A DNA stretch of 9,355 nucleotides from assembly GCA_900548895.1 (NCBI GenBank), contig URLZ01000057.1, forward strand, positions 1-9,355. The letters are read 5' to 3'. Every line of letters begins with the position of its first letter. Position 1 is the first letter of the stretch. The notes below the pieces were generated by a model. That model was not told the DNA's origin and did not search any database. It saw nothing but the letters and a program-made list of their open reading frames with translations. This document shows positions 1-7,552 of this stretch, in pieces. The position numbers were made by a program, and so were the translations under genes. The DNA is from an uncultured Akkermansia sp. Lineage in GTDB: Bacteria > Verrucomicrobiota > Verrucomicrobiia > Verrucomicrobiales > Akkermansiaceae.

Positions 1-75
1 TAAGTCTGCATGAAAAGTTATTTCCTCTTTGTCGCATTTGGTCTTGCAATTCAGCAACGCTCGCACGGCTCGACC

Positions 76-105
76 GTCGCGGGAGAGCCTGTCGCGGGAG
101 AGCGT
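76..105. repeat. Tandem 15-bp direct repeat upstream of a promoter
   Basis: GTCGCGGGAGAGC occurs at 76-88 and again at 91-103. The two 15-bp units (76-90 and 91-105) differ at one position. The repeat ends about 50 bp before the -35 box, a position where an activator or repressor could bind two adjacent sites. The repeat is seen directly; any regulatory role is inference. Confidence 0.6.
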
Positions 106-154
106 AACTTGTGTCAGTCAGCCGATTTACCCGTTAAAGACGGCTTGTTTTTGC

Positions 155-182
155 TTGACGTGTCAGAACGCATCAGTATACT
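155..182 (+). promoter_or_regulatory. Sigma70-like promoter of the giant pilin-like gene
   Basis: TTGACG (155-160) and TATACT (177-182) are separated by 16 bp, and each matches the consensus hexamer at five of six positions. Transcription would start near 188-190, giving a 5' leader of only about 16-18 nt before the ATG at 206. The arms TGAC and GTCA (156-159 and 162-165) form a small inverted repeat over the -35 box. No experimental start site is known to me. Confidence 0.7.
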
Positions 183-205
183 AATAGCATTCCACTCTTT
201 CGAGA

Positions 206-3200
206 ATGAAGCTCATCCACCATACCCCTGTGCCCAAGCGTCTGCTTAAGCGGAAAAAGCGCGGCTTTGCGCTCGTGGCGACGCTGACTCTCATGATGCT
301 GCTGACGCTCATTGCCGTGGGCCTGCTGGCCTTGGCTTCGTCGCAGACGCGCATCGCCCAGTACACGGTGCTGCAGGCAGAGGCCCGGCAGCAGGCCCTC
401 ATCGGGCTTGACGCCGCCATTGCCGAGTTGCAGGTGGAAATGGGGCCGGACCAGCGCGTCTCGGCCAATTCGAGCATTGTGCAGCTTTCCGACGGTGCGA
501 CCTCCTCTCACGTGCTCGGCGTCTGGAACAGCTGGGACGGCCCGATTTACGGCAAGAGTGCTTCCGGCCACGGTGGCGATATCAAGGGAACCTATCGGCA
601 GGGGCGTCCGAACATGTTCCGCCGCTGGATGATCTCAACGAGCGATCCGAAGCTGGCGCGCGACTTCTCGTCGGCCGGCAAGCTCGCCGCTCGCCGCCCC
701 GGGCAGCGCGTGTGCCTCGTCGGCGCCGGTACGCTGGGCAGCAAGCGCACGACCTCTTCGTCCAACTACATTTATGCCGACCTGATCTCGATGCCCTCGA
801 CGGGCAACAACGAAGCCTGCTTCGCTTGGTGGATCGGCGGCGAAAACCAGAAGGCAAAGGTCGGCGTGGTCGATCCGCAGGAGACGACGAGCCCCGAGGA
901 GGTGCTGCATCGCACCTGGAACACGCCCGGGCCCATCTTCAGCGATGACTCCATCGGCAGCTATCTGAGTGCCGAGGACTGCCGCAAGCACCCCGACAAG
1001 CTGCTGACGCTGCAGACCATCGTGCTGCAGGGCGGCGGAGCCATGGGGGAGGGCACGCCCTTCTTCTACGACGTGACGACGAACTCCTACTCGCTCATCA
1101 CCAATGTGCGCGACGGCGGCCTCAAGACGGATCTCTGTCTGCTGCTCAACAAGTCGAGCCTGTCCGGCACCGATTACGCCGCCAGCAACACCAGCGACTG
1201 CGCCATCGCGAACGATCCGCAGATTCCCACCTGCTCCGAGTCGAGCTTCCCCATCGGTTCGTGGCAGACGATGCACGCCTATTACAACACCTGGCCGGAC
1301 GGCAGCGCCAATGACAGCAAAAACTTCACGGCGCGCCTCATCGGCAATCTCGGCAATGCCTACACGCGCATGAGCGGCTGCGTCACGCGTGAGGACGGCA
1401 AGACCTACGTGGATGATCCGGACACGCTGTCCGTTTCCGCCAACACGTCATCTCACTTCAACAACCGAGCCATGCTGGAGCAGGGCTCCAAGAGTGCTGG
1501 CTATGCGCGCACACCCGTCATCCTCGCCTTCATGAACAACTTCGGCTTGGTGACGGAGGAGCAGGACGGCAAGATGACGACGGATGAGGAGGAGCCGGAC
1601 AAGACCTACAAGCTCAGTCTCTGCTTTGCGCCGATGTTCCTGTGGTGGAATCCGTACAACGTGCCCATGAAGGTGCGCGGCGAGCAGCTGTGGTCTCACT
1701 CGGCGCCCTACAAGACGACGTGGATTCAGACCTACGCCATCACGAAATCCGGCTCTTGGGAGTATACGTGGTCGCGCTATGCGATGGAGCAGGGCTACAA
1801 CGGTGACGAGACGAAGCTCGGCCGCGACTTGGGTGATTACTTCCTGAAGAATGCAAACGATCGCAAGGGCGACATCGTCTTCGAACCCGGCGAGATTCTC
1901 TTTTTCTCACCGGCCAAGGCTCGCATCACCAGCGAGTACGACAAGGGATTCATGAATCCGTGGATCCTCGGCTATCACCCCGCCAACGTGGCCGGATACA
2001 AGGCGAAATTCTACAGTAATTCCGCCGGCAAAAAGGAGGATGACGGTATCGCCAGCGAAACGAATATCAACGCCGGCAAGTTCTATCTGCGTCTTCAGTT
2101 GGGCGTGACGGCCAACGGCGGCGCCCCGCGGTCTGACGGCTACTTCTTTGCCCCTCGGAGAGCGGAGTGTATTGCCGTGATGAACGGTTTCAATGGTTCG
2201 GACGCTCAAAACGATGGAAACGGCGGATACGGCAAGCGCGGGCATTCGCCGCAGTACTTCAACCTCGGCTGGTATGATCCCGACAACCCCGGCTCCAGCA
2301 CCATTTTCTGCGACGAGAACCGCAACTCCGCCGTCTGGTCAACCGACGGCACGCAGGATGATCCGTCCGTTCCCTACTACGTGGCCGCGCTGGGCGTTGC
2401 CGCCAAGTCAGCCAACCCGAATCTCGACAGCCGCGTCCTCTCCGGCCAGGATTTCCGCGGCAAGGTCTGGCAGCACTCGTCGCCCGCCTTCTACGGCTCG
2501 ATGATCGTCAACCCCGATGACCAGCAGCGGCAGTATCATCCCTACCAGCTTGCGGCGCTGAACGTCGGGGCCGGCCTCACGGCCTCGCCGATGGACAACA
2601 TCGGCAACAACGGCATTTTGGGTATTACCTCCGAGGGCGAGCAGGTCTCCTTTGCCTCGGTGCTGGAGCTGCCCCTGCATCCGCCCTTCTCGCTGGCGGG
2701 CTTTGCCGGCATGCGTCTTCAGCCCGGTTGGTACCAGTCCGGCGGATGCCTCAGCTCGCGGAGACGCATGCAGTACCAGTGCGGTGTCCCCGGTGTGGGC
2801 ATCGGCAACTCCTTTGCCGATCCCTGCCTGCCGGCGGACGATATCTACGCCTTCCACGCCAATAACATCCCGACTTCCGGCTCGGCGAATGAAAACGCCG
2901 TTGACGGCAACGGGCGCATCTTCAGCGAATTTTATGACCACGGTCTTCTGATCAACGATGCGCTGTGGGACAGCTGGTTCTGCTCCTCCGTCTCCGACAT
3001 GCCGTCGAACCGCGACGGCGGCATGAAGGCCAAGACGGTTCTGCAGAACTTCCTCAACGATCGCGACTACCTCCCCGTGGCCCGCTACCACAAGGTGTCG
3101 ACGCCTTATGATGAGAAGGCCATTGTGGAGCGCATCATGCAGGACGACGGCTGGAAGTACATCGCTCAGTACCTCGTCATTGACGGCGGCTTCAACGTCA

Positions 3201-4021
3201 ACTCCACCTCGGTGGATGCATGGGCAGCCGTGCTTCAGGGCTTGGCGCGCCGCCAGCTCGTCACCAACGTCGGCGGGCGCCTCAGCCTGGTGGAGAGCGG
3301 CAAGTCCGATCGCGACGTCCTCTTCTCTCGCTTCATGGTCAGCACGTCGGACAAGAGCATCGACTCGCTGGGTTCCTACAGCCCGATGCAGGGCTCGTCG
3401 AGCCTGCGCCGCGGCTCGGGGCAGACATCGGCCTGGGGCGAGGTTCGCATGCTCGGCGAAGATTCAATTCGCCTGCTGGCCGAGAAAATTGTCGATGAGG
3501 TCAAGAAGCGCGGGCCCTTCCTGAACATGTCCGACTTCATCAACCGCCGCCTCGACAGCTCCAACACCAAGCTCTCCCTCAAGGGCGCGCTGCAGGCGGC
3601 AATCGATGAGACGGACATCAACCGCGCCTTTGAAGAGGTGAAGGTGACGCCGGCCTCCGGCAGCCTCTACAAGTTCAAGGAGGCAGAGGAAGGCTACGTG
3701 CACACGGCGGCGCCGGGCTACCTCATCCAGAGCGACGTGCTCGCCTCGCTGGGCAACATCCTCACCGTGCGAGACGACACCTTCATCGTGCGCTCCTTCG
3801 GCTGCGTGCGCAACGCCAACAACATCATTCTGGCGCAGGCCTGGTGCGAGGCTGTCGTTCAGCGCAGCATCGATTACGTCGACCCGACCAACAGCCCCTC
3901 TGACGCCGACAGCACGTCGAGCTCGGGCAAGCGCGGCAAGGAACTCACGAAGATGAACAAGGTGATGGGGCGCCAGTTCCGCGTCGTCTCCTTCAAGTGG
4001 CTGGACGTCTGGGACATCTGA
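206..4021 (+). CDS. Verru_Chthon cassette protein A-like giant pilin-like secreted protein (1271 aa)
   Basis: This is probably an exported or inner-membrane-anchored protein of a type II secretion/type IV pilus-like assembly, with unknown cargo or partner. A basic leader (KRLLKRKKR, residues 11-19) is followed by G20-F21 and a hydrophobic helix to about residue 46, the layout of a prepilin-peptidase substrate. Mature position 5 is Ala, not the usual Glu, as in GspK/PilX-like minor pilins. FLWWNPYNVP lies at about 478-487. The C-terminal third has a GPFLNMSDFINRRL segment (1103-1116), RSFG at about 1196 and AWCEAVVQR at about 1212; these recall verrucomicrobial cassette protein A and, more remotely, GspK. 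The middle is low in recognisable domains and rich in Gly, Asn, Ser and Trp. The ATG at 206 is chosen because it follows the promoter by a short leader and begins the basic leader. It sits alone between its own promoter and a strong terminator; the cassette partners B-D are not in the window. Family assignment is from recalled motifs, not a search. Confidence 0.72.
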   Translation: MKLIHHTPVPKRLLKRKKRGFALVATLTLMMLLTLIAVGLLALASSQTRIAQYTVLQAEARQQALIGLDAAIAELQVEMGPDQRVSANSSIVQLSDGATSSHVLGVWNSWDGPIYGKSASGHGGDIKGTYRQGRPNMFRRWMISTSDPKLARDFSSAGKLAARRPGQRVCLVGAGTLGSKRTTSSSNYIYADLISMPSTGNNEACFAWWIGGENQKAKVGVVDPQETTSPEEVLHRTWNTPGPIFSDDSIGSYLSAEDCRKHPDKLLTLQTIVLQGGGAMGEGTPFFYDVTTNSYSLITNVRDGGLKTDLCLLLNKSSLSGTDYAASNTSDCAIANDPQIPTCSESSFPIGSWQTMHAYYNTWPDGSANDSKNFTARLIGNLGNAYTRMSGCVTREDGKTYVDDPDTLSVSANTSSHFNNRAMLEQGSKSAGYARTPVILAFMNNFGLVTEEQDGKMTTDEEEPDKTYKLSLCFAPMFLWWNPYNVPMKVRGEQLWSHSAPYKTTWIQTYAITKSGSWEYTWSRYAMEQGYNGDETKLGRDLGDYFLKNANDRKGDIVFEPGEILFFSPAKARITSEYDKGFMNPWILGYHPANVAGYKAKFYSNSAGKKEDDGIASETNINAGKFYLRLQLGVTANGGAPRSDGYFFAPRRAECIAVMNGFNGSDAQNDGNGGYGKRGHSPQYFNLGWYDPDNPGSSTIFCDENRNSAVWSTDGTQDDPSVPYYVAALGVAAKSANPNLDSRVLSGQDFRGKVWQHSSPAFYGSMIVNPDDQQRQYHPYQLAALNVGAGLTASPMDNIGNNGILGITSEGEQVSFASVLELPLHPPFSLAGFAGMRLQPGWYQSGGCLSSRRRMQYQCGVPGVGIGNSFADPCLPADDIYAFHANNIPTSGSANENAVDGNGRIFSEFYDHGLLINDALWDSWFCSSVSDMPSNRDGGMKAKTVLQNFLNDRDYLPVARYHKVSTPYDEKAIVERIMQDDGWKYIAQYLVIDGGFNVNSTSVDAWAAVLQGLARRQLVTNVGGRLSLVESGKSDRDVLFSRFMVSTSDKSIDSLGSYSPMQGSSSLRRGSGQTSAWGEVRMLGEDSIRLLAEKIVDEVKKRGPFLNMSDFINRRLDSSNTKLSLKGALQAAIDETDINRAFEEVKVTPASGSLYKFKEAEEGYVHTAAPGYLIQSDVLASLGNILTVRDDTFIVRSFGCVRNANNIILAQAWCEAVVQRSIDYVDPTNSPSDADSTSSSGKRGKELTKMNKVMGRQFRVVSFKWLDVWDI

Positions 4022-4044
4022 GCCCCCGGGCGCTTCCGAGCGTG

Positions 4045-4081
4045 AAAACCCCGCTCCGCCGTGCGGCGGAGCGGGGTTTTT
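4045..4081. terminator. Bidirectional intrinsic terminator between convergent genes
   Basis: A perfect 16-bp inverted repeat (4045-4060 and 4065-4080) with a GTGC loop has an A4 start and a T5 end, so it gives a G+C-rich hairpin followed by a U tract when read from either strand. It lies 23 bp after the giant gene's stop and 30 bp beyond the stop of trpA on the other strand, exactly where convergent transcription units need to end. Confidence 0.95.
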
Positions 4082-4111
4082 GTCAGGCGGAATCGAGCCG
4101 AGCGGAGCTCT

Positions 4112-4882
4112 TCAGTGCCGGCTGCGCAGCCAAGGCCCAAAGAACTCGGCCACCGGCTTGCCCGCCTCAATGTGGCGAATCAGCGCCGTGCCGAAGACGG
4201 CGGCATCAGGGCGGGCATCCTGCGGCAGAGCCTCCAGCTGCCCGGGCTCGCGGAGCCCGAAGCCCAGAGCCAGCGGCACATCGAACACGCGGCGCGCGCG
4301 ACGCAGCATCTCGGCAACCGCCTCGGGGTGCCGGTTGACATCGCCCGTCGTGCCGAGCACGGAGACGAGGTAGACGTAGTCCTTCGTATAGGGCGCATAC
4401 TGGCGCATGCGCTCCTCGGAGGTGTTTGGCCCGACGAGTGTCACGAGCGTCAGGCCCTCGGCATCCAGCGCGCGGCGAAACTCCGGCGTCTCCTCCAGCG
4501 GCAGGTCGGGCACCACGAGACCGCTGATGCGCAGCGCGCGGCACTCGGCGGCCAGGCGCTCAAGCCCGTAGTGCACAAAGGGATTCGTGTAGCCCATCAG
4601 CACCAGCTTGGCGCGAATCTGCTCGCGGAAAGCCTTGAGACCCTCGAGCACCCAGTGCAGCGACACCCCGCGGGCGAGAGCCTCGCGGCTGGTCGCCTCA
4701 ATCACCGGCCCGTCCGCCACGGGATCGGAGAAGGGAATGCCCAGCTCGATGATGTCCGCGCCCGCGCGGTCGATCTCCAGCAGCGTCTCCCAGAAGCGTT
4801 CCGGGCTCGGGAAGCCCGCCGTGATGAAGGGAATGAGAGCCGTGCGGCCCTCGCGGTTGGCTTGCAAAATGCTTTCTTTCAT
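4112..4882 (-). CDS. trpA: Tryptophan synthase alpha subunit
   Basis: The alpha subunit cleaves indole-3-glycerol phosphate to indole and glyceraldehyde-3-phosphate and passes indole to TrpB in the cytoplasmic alpha2-beta2 complex. The 256 residues are near the family's usual 260-270. The signature ELGIPFSDPVADGP carries the two expected catalytic acids, Glu46 and Asp57. Other family blocks visible are MGYTNP, SGLVVPDLP, VSVLGTTG and LALGFGL for substrate and phosphate binding. The usual V in the G-V-TG loop is T here, and the usual phosphate-loop GS is GT (VFGTALI), both mild changes. The start is 33 nt after the trpB stop with no Shine-Dalgarno, so the two are probably on one mRNA and translation may be coupled or S1-driven. 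Expression should follow the attenuator upstream of trpB. Transcription ends at the bidirectional terminator beyond its 3' end. Confidence 0.97.
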   Translation of the reverse strand: MKESILQANREGRTALIPFITAGFPSPERFWETLLEIDRAGADIIELGIPFSDPVADGPVIEATSREALARGVSLHWVLEGLKAFREQIRAKLVLMGYTNPFVHYGLERLAAECRALRISGLVVPDLPLEETPEFRRALDAEGLTLVTLVGPNTSEERMRQYAPYTKDYVYLVSVLGTTGDVNRHPEAVAEMLRRARRVFDVPLALGFGLREPGQLEALPQDARPDAAVFGTALIRHIEAGKPVAEFFGPWLRSRH

Positions 4883-4915
4883 GGCGTGTGAGATGCAGGT
4901 GAGGGTGAGATGGAA

Positions 4916-6109
<1,194 letters not shown>

Positions 6110-6225
6110 GGTGGTGATGAGAGCGGATGATGATTTTTATAACAGGAATGACATGTGAATGCTCAGAGTCGCGTGATGAGTGCGGCGGGCTCGGCGAAAA
6201 TCGGGGCAGGGGACCGTCATCAACG
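6110..6225 (-). other. Untranslated spacer between attenuator and trpB
   Basis: This 116-nt stretch follows the attenuator terminator and precedes trpB. It has no recognisable gene, no Shine-Dalgarno and no further strong hairpin. It holds the second copy of a 10-bp direct repeat (6164-6173; first copy 6270-6279). Confidence 0.5.
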
Positions 6226-6279
6226 AAAAACCCCGGCTCGTCGGGAAGCCGGGGCATCACAGAATGATACAGAGTCGCG
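6164..6279. repeat. Direct repeat pair bracketing the trp terminator
   Basis: CAGAGTCGCG occurs at 6164-6173 and 6270-6279, each preceded by GAATG with two or three intervening bases (6157-6161 and 6262-6266). The copies are 106 bp apart and sit on either side of the attenuator terminator. In the leader RNA the distal copy contributes one arm of the 6290-6275 hairpin. The match is seen; a role is not established. Confidence 0.5.
6226..6254 (-). terminator. Attenuator terminator hairpin (3:4) ahead of trpB
   Basis: On the minus strand CCCCGGCT (6254-6247) pairs perfectly with AGCCGGGG (6238-6231) across an 8-nt loop and is followed at once by five U (6230-6226). It lies upstream of trpB with no open gene ending before it except the short Trp-rich leader, which is the expected position of a transcription attenuator rather than of an operon-end terminator. 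Confidence 0.92.
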
Positions 6280-6339
6280 CCGAGGCGCGAGAAGAGGAGC
6301 TTCCCGAGCATTCAAACAAATCGCCAACGCCAAGCCTCC
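6226..6339 (-). promoter_or_regulatory. trpL attenuator: Tryptophan attenuator with competing RNA structures
   Basis: Three mutually exclusive pairings are visible in the minus-strand RNA. Segment 1 (6339-6332), overlapping the first Trp codon, pairs with segment 2 (6302-6296) over seven base pairs with one bulged G. Segment 2, TCGGGAAGC (6307-6299), is an exact complement of GCTTCCCGA (6249-6241), which covers the terminator loop and the inner part of its upstream arm; this is the antiterminator. The terminator itself is 6254-6226. A further 6-bp hairpin with a CUCG loop (6290-6275) lies between segments 2 and 3. A ribosome stalled at Trp17 or Trp19 masks segment 1 and frees segment 2 to form the antiterminator. 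A ribosome reaching the stop at 6314-6312 covers segment 2, so the terminator forms. Base pairing is seen; the switching logic follows the known trp leader mechanism. Confidence 0.87.
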
Positions 6340-6380
6340 GCCGGCGCCAAGGATTGCAATGCGAGGAAAGACATACTCAT
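6312..6380 (-). CDS. trpL: trp operon leader peptide (22 aa)
   Basis: This short ORF is a tryptophan sensor, not a functional protein. It runs from ATG (6380-6378) to TGA (6314-6312) and ends AEAWRWRFV, with Trp codons at positions 17 (6332-6330) and 19 (6326-6324). Two Trp in 22 codons just before the stop, followed by competing hairpins, a U-tailed terminator and then trpB, is the standard plan of a trp leader. A second in-frame ATG at codon 3 (6374-6372) is an alternative start. Neither has a Shine-Dalgarno sequence, and the first lies only a few bases from the predicted transcription start, so translation may be leaderless. An out-of-frame longer ORF (6453-6220) covers the same DNA but has no such logic. 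Confidence 0.87.
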   Translation of the reverse strand: MSMSFLALQSLAPAEAWRWRFV

Positions 6381-6388
6381 CGGCGCGT

Positions 6389-6416
6389 ATTATACACGCG
6401 GCGTTCAGGCAGTCAA
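6389..6416 (-). promoter_or_regulatory. Promoter of the trpL-trpB-trpA operon
   Basis: On the minus strand TTGACT (6416-6411) and a perfect TATAAT (6394-6389) are separated by 16 bp. Transcription should start near 6381-6383, right at the first leader ATG, about 155 nt before the end of the attenuator terminator. CGCGT/ACGCG arms (6384-6388 and 6396-6400) flank the -10 box and could be an operator, though nothing here resembles the Escherichia coli TrpR site. Confidence 0.88.
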
Positions 6417-6538
6417 GAGCAAAAGCAATCGCTTTGCGGCAAATTGCCCACACAGCTCATTATAGGCTTGATTTTTCGTCCCAAAAGGAGCATCCTTGAC
6501 CCGCAGGGTGTGTCAATCCCCCGCGCCCGACACGAGCC
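6417..6538 (+). other. Intergenic region upstream of the corA-like gene
   Basis: I could not find a good sigma70 promoter for the rightward cluster here. It holds an AAAAGGAG Shine-Dalgarno-like run (6483-6490) placed 48 nt before the corA ATG, too far to serve it, and an imperfect inverted repeat, TTGACCC...GGGTGTGTCAA (6496-6516). The in-frame TGA at 6497-6499 limits the corA start to 6539. Confidence 0.4.
6459..6464 (-). promoter_or_regulatory. Possible second upstream -10 element for trp
   Basis: A second perfect TATAAT lies on the minus strand 70 bp upstream of the first. At 16-17 bp spacing the -35 position reads TTTTGG or CTTTTG, a poor match, so this is weaker than the 6389-6416 promoter. 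If used, it would give the leader peptide a 5' untranslated region of roughly 70 nt. Confidence 0.25.
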
Positions 6539-7531
6539 ATGATTCGCATATATGCCCAGACGGAGAATGGAATCTCGCGCACGGTAGGTCTGGAGGAGCA
6601 GGACTATCGCAAGGGAGATATTTTCTGGATTGACCTGCTCACGCCCAACGCGGCTGAGCTGCACTACGCCGAAGAGCTCTGCAGCATCGAGATGCCCACG
6701 AAGGACGAGATGCGCGAGATTGAGGCCACATCGCGACTCTACTGCGAGGACGGCGGTCGCTTCATGACCACGACCGTGCTGAGTCGCGTGGAGACCGACG
6801 AGCCCATGATCGCCGAAATCTCCTTCATCCTCAAGCAGCGCGTGCTCATCACCATCCGGCACACCGACTCCTACTCCTTCCGCGTCTTCTCGCACCAGCT
6901 GCTGCGCACCCCGAGCACCAACCGCGACCTCGTCTTCATCGGCCTGCTCGAAACGCTCGTCGATCGCCAGGCCGACGTGCTGGAGCGCTTCGGCACCGAT
7001 CTCGACGCCCTCTCGAAAAAAATCTTCGGCACCCACCGCGTGCGCCGCAAGCCCAAGAGCGAAGACCCGGACACCGAAGACCTGCGCGACGCCCTCGTCG
7101 AGCTCGGCCGCGTCGGTGACCTCATCACGCGCCAGCGCGACGCCCTCGTCAACCTGTTGCGCCTCATCACCTATGCCGGCAACGAAGACGCCTGCACCGG
7201 CTCGCACGACAGCCTCTACGTGCCGCTGCGCCCCGTCTCGCGAGACGTCAACTCCCTGTCGGAATACGCCTCCTTCCTCTCGAACAAAATCAACTTCATG
7301 CTCGACGCCGTGCTCGGGCTCATCAACATCGAGCAGAACGACATCGTCAAAGTCTTCACCATCATGTCCGTCGTCTTTCTGCCGCCCACCCTCATCGCGA
7401 GCATCTACGGCATGAACTTCGAGTACATCCCCTTCCTGCACTCCGAGTGGGGAGTCTGGATGTCGCTGGGGCTGATGCTCATCTCGGCGAGCGCCCCCCT
7501 CATCATCTTCAAAATCAAACGCTTCATCTGA
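6539..7531 (+). CDS. corA: CorA-family divalent metal ion (Mg2+/Co2+) transporter
   Basis: This is an inner-membrane homopentameric channel for Mg2+ and possibly Co2+, Ni2+ or Zn2+. The 330 residues match the family. Residues 1 to about 265 form the cytoplasmic alpha/beta and long-helix domain, with a charged KPKSEDPDTEDLRD segment at about 171-184. Two C-terminal membrane helices lie at about 272-290 and 304-325, with the selectivity motif YGMN (290-293) at the end of the first and a short EYIPFLHSEWG periplasmic loop between them. The tail KIKRFI is the usual basic end. ATG 6539 is the only start after an in-frame stop at 6497, and it lacks a Shine-Dalgarno. argB starts 21 nt after its stop, so the two may share a transcript, though their functions are not linked. 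Substrate cannot be fixed from sequence; a ZntB-type exporter is possible but less likely. Confidence 0.92.
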   Translation: MIRIYAQTENGISRTVGLEEQDYRKGDIFWIDLLTPNAAELHYAEELCSIEMPTKDEMREIEATSRLYCEDGGRFMTTTVLSRVETDEPMIAEISFILKQRVLITIRHTDSYSFRVFSHQLLRTPSTNRDLVFIGLLETLVDRQADVLERFGTDLDALSKKIFGTHRVRRKPKSEDPDTEDLRDALVELGRVGDLITRQRDALVNLLRLITYAGNEDACTGSHDSLYVPLRPVSRDVNSLSEYASFLSNKINFMLDAVLGLINIEQNDIVKVFTIMSVVFLPPTLIASIYGMNFEYIPFLHSEWGVWMSLGLMLISASAPLIIFKIKRFI

Positions 7532-7552
7532 TTCTCACACCACCATCGCGCC

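Larger units (their letters stand above)
1..205. other. Upstream non-coding region of the giant gene
   Basis: I find no gene I can support here. The first 60 bases are richer in A+T than the rest of the window. The stretch holds a 15-bp tandem repeat (76-105) and a strong sigma70-like promoter (155-182), so it reads as the control region of the gene starting at 206. A divergent minus-strand gene leaving the left edge cannot be ruled out (possible ATG at 37-35), but too little is visible to call it. Confidence 0.5.

Noticed and set aside
10..249. 79-codon + strand ORF starting MKSYFLFVAFGLA, with a signal-peptide-like start
   Set aside because: It contains the promoter of the giant gene, overlaps that gene's start in another frame, and has no recognisable composition or family.
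4061..4891. 276-codon + strand ORF opposite trpA
   Set aside because: Antisense shadow of trpA that also runs through the bidirectional terminator.
6220..6453. 77-codon minus-strand ORF starting Met-Trp as a possible longer trp leader
   Set aside because: It starts upstream of the best promoter, has a single Trp at codon 2, and runs through the terminator stem, so it cannot drive the attenuation logic.
6180..6542. 120-codon + strand ORF (and an overlapping 114-codon one at 6155-6499) across the trp leader
   Set aside because: They run antisense through the promoter, leader peptide and attenuator hairpins and show no family features.
6413..7441. 342-codon minus-strand ORF opposite the corA-like gene
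   Set aside because: Antisense shadow with a Val/Asp/Glu/Gly-rich composition; the + strand frame has the GMN motif and two membrane helices.
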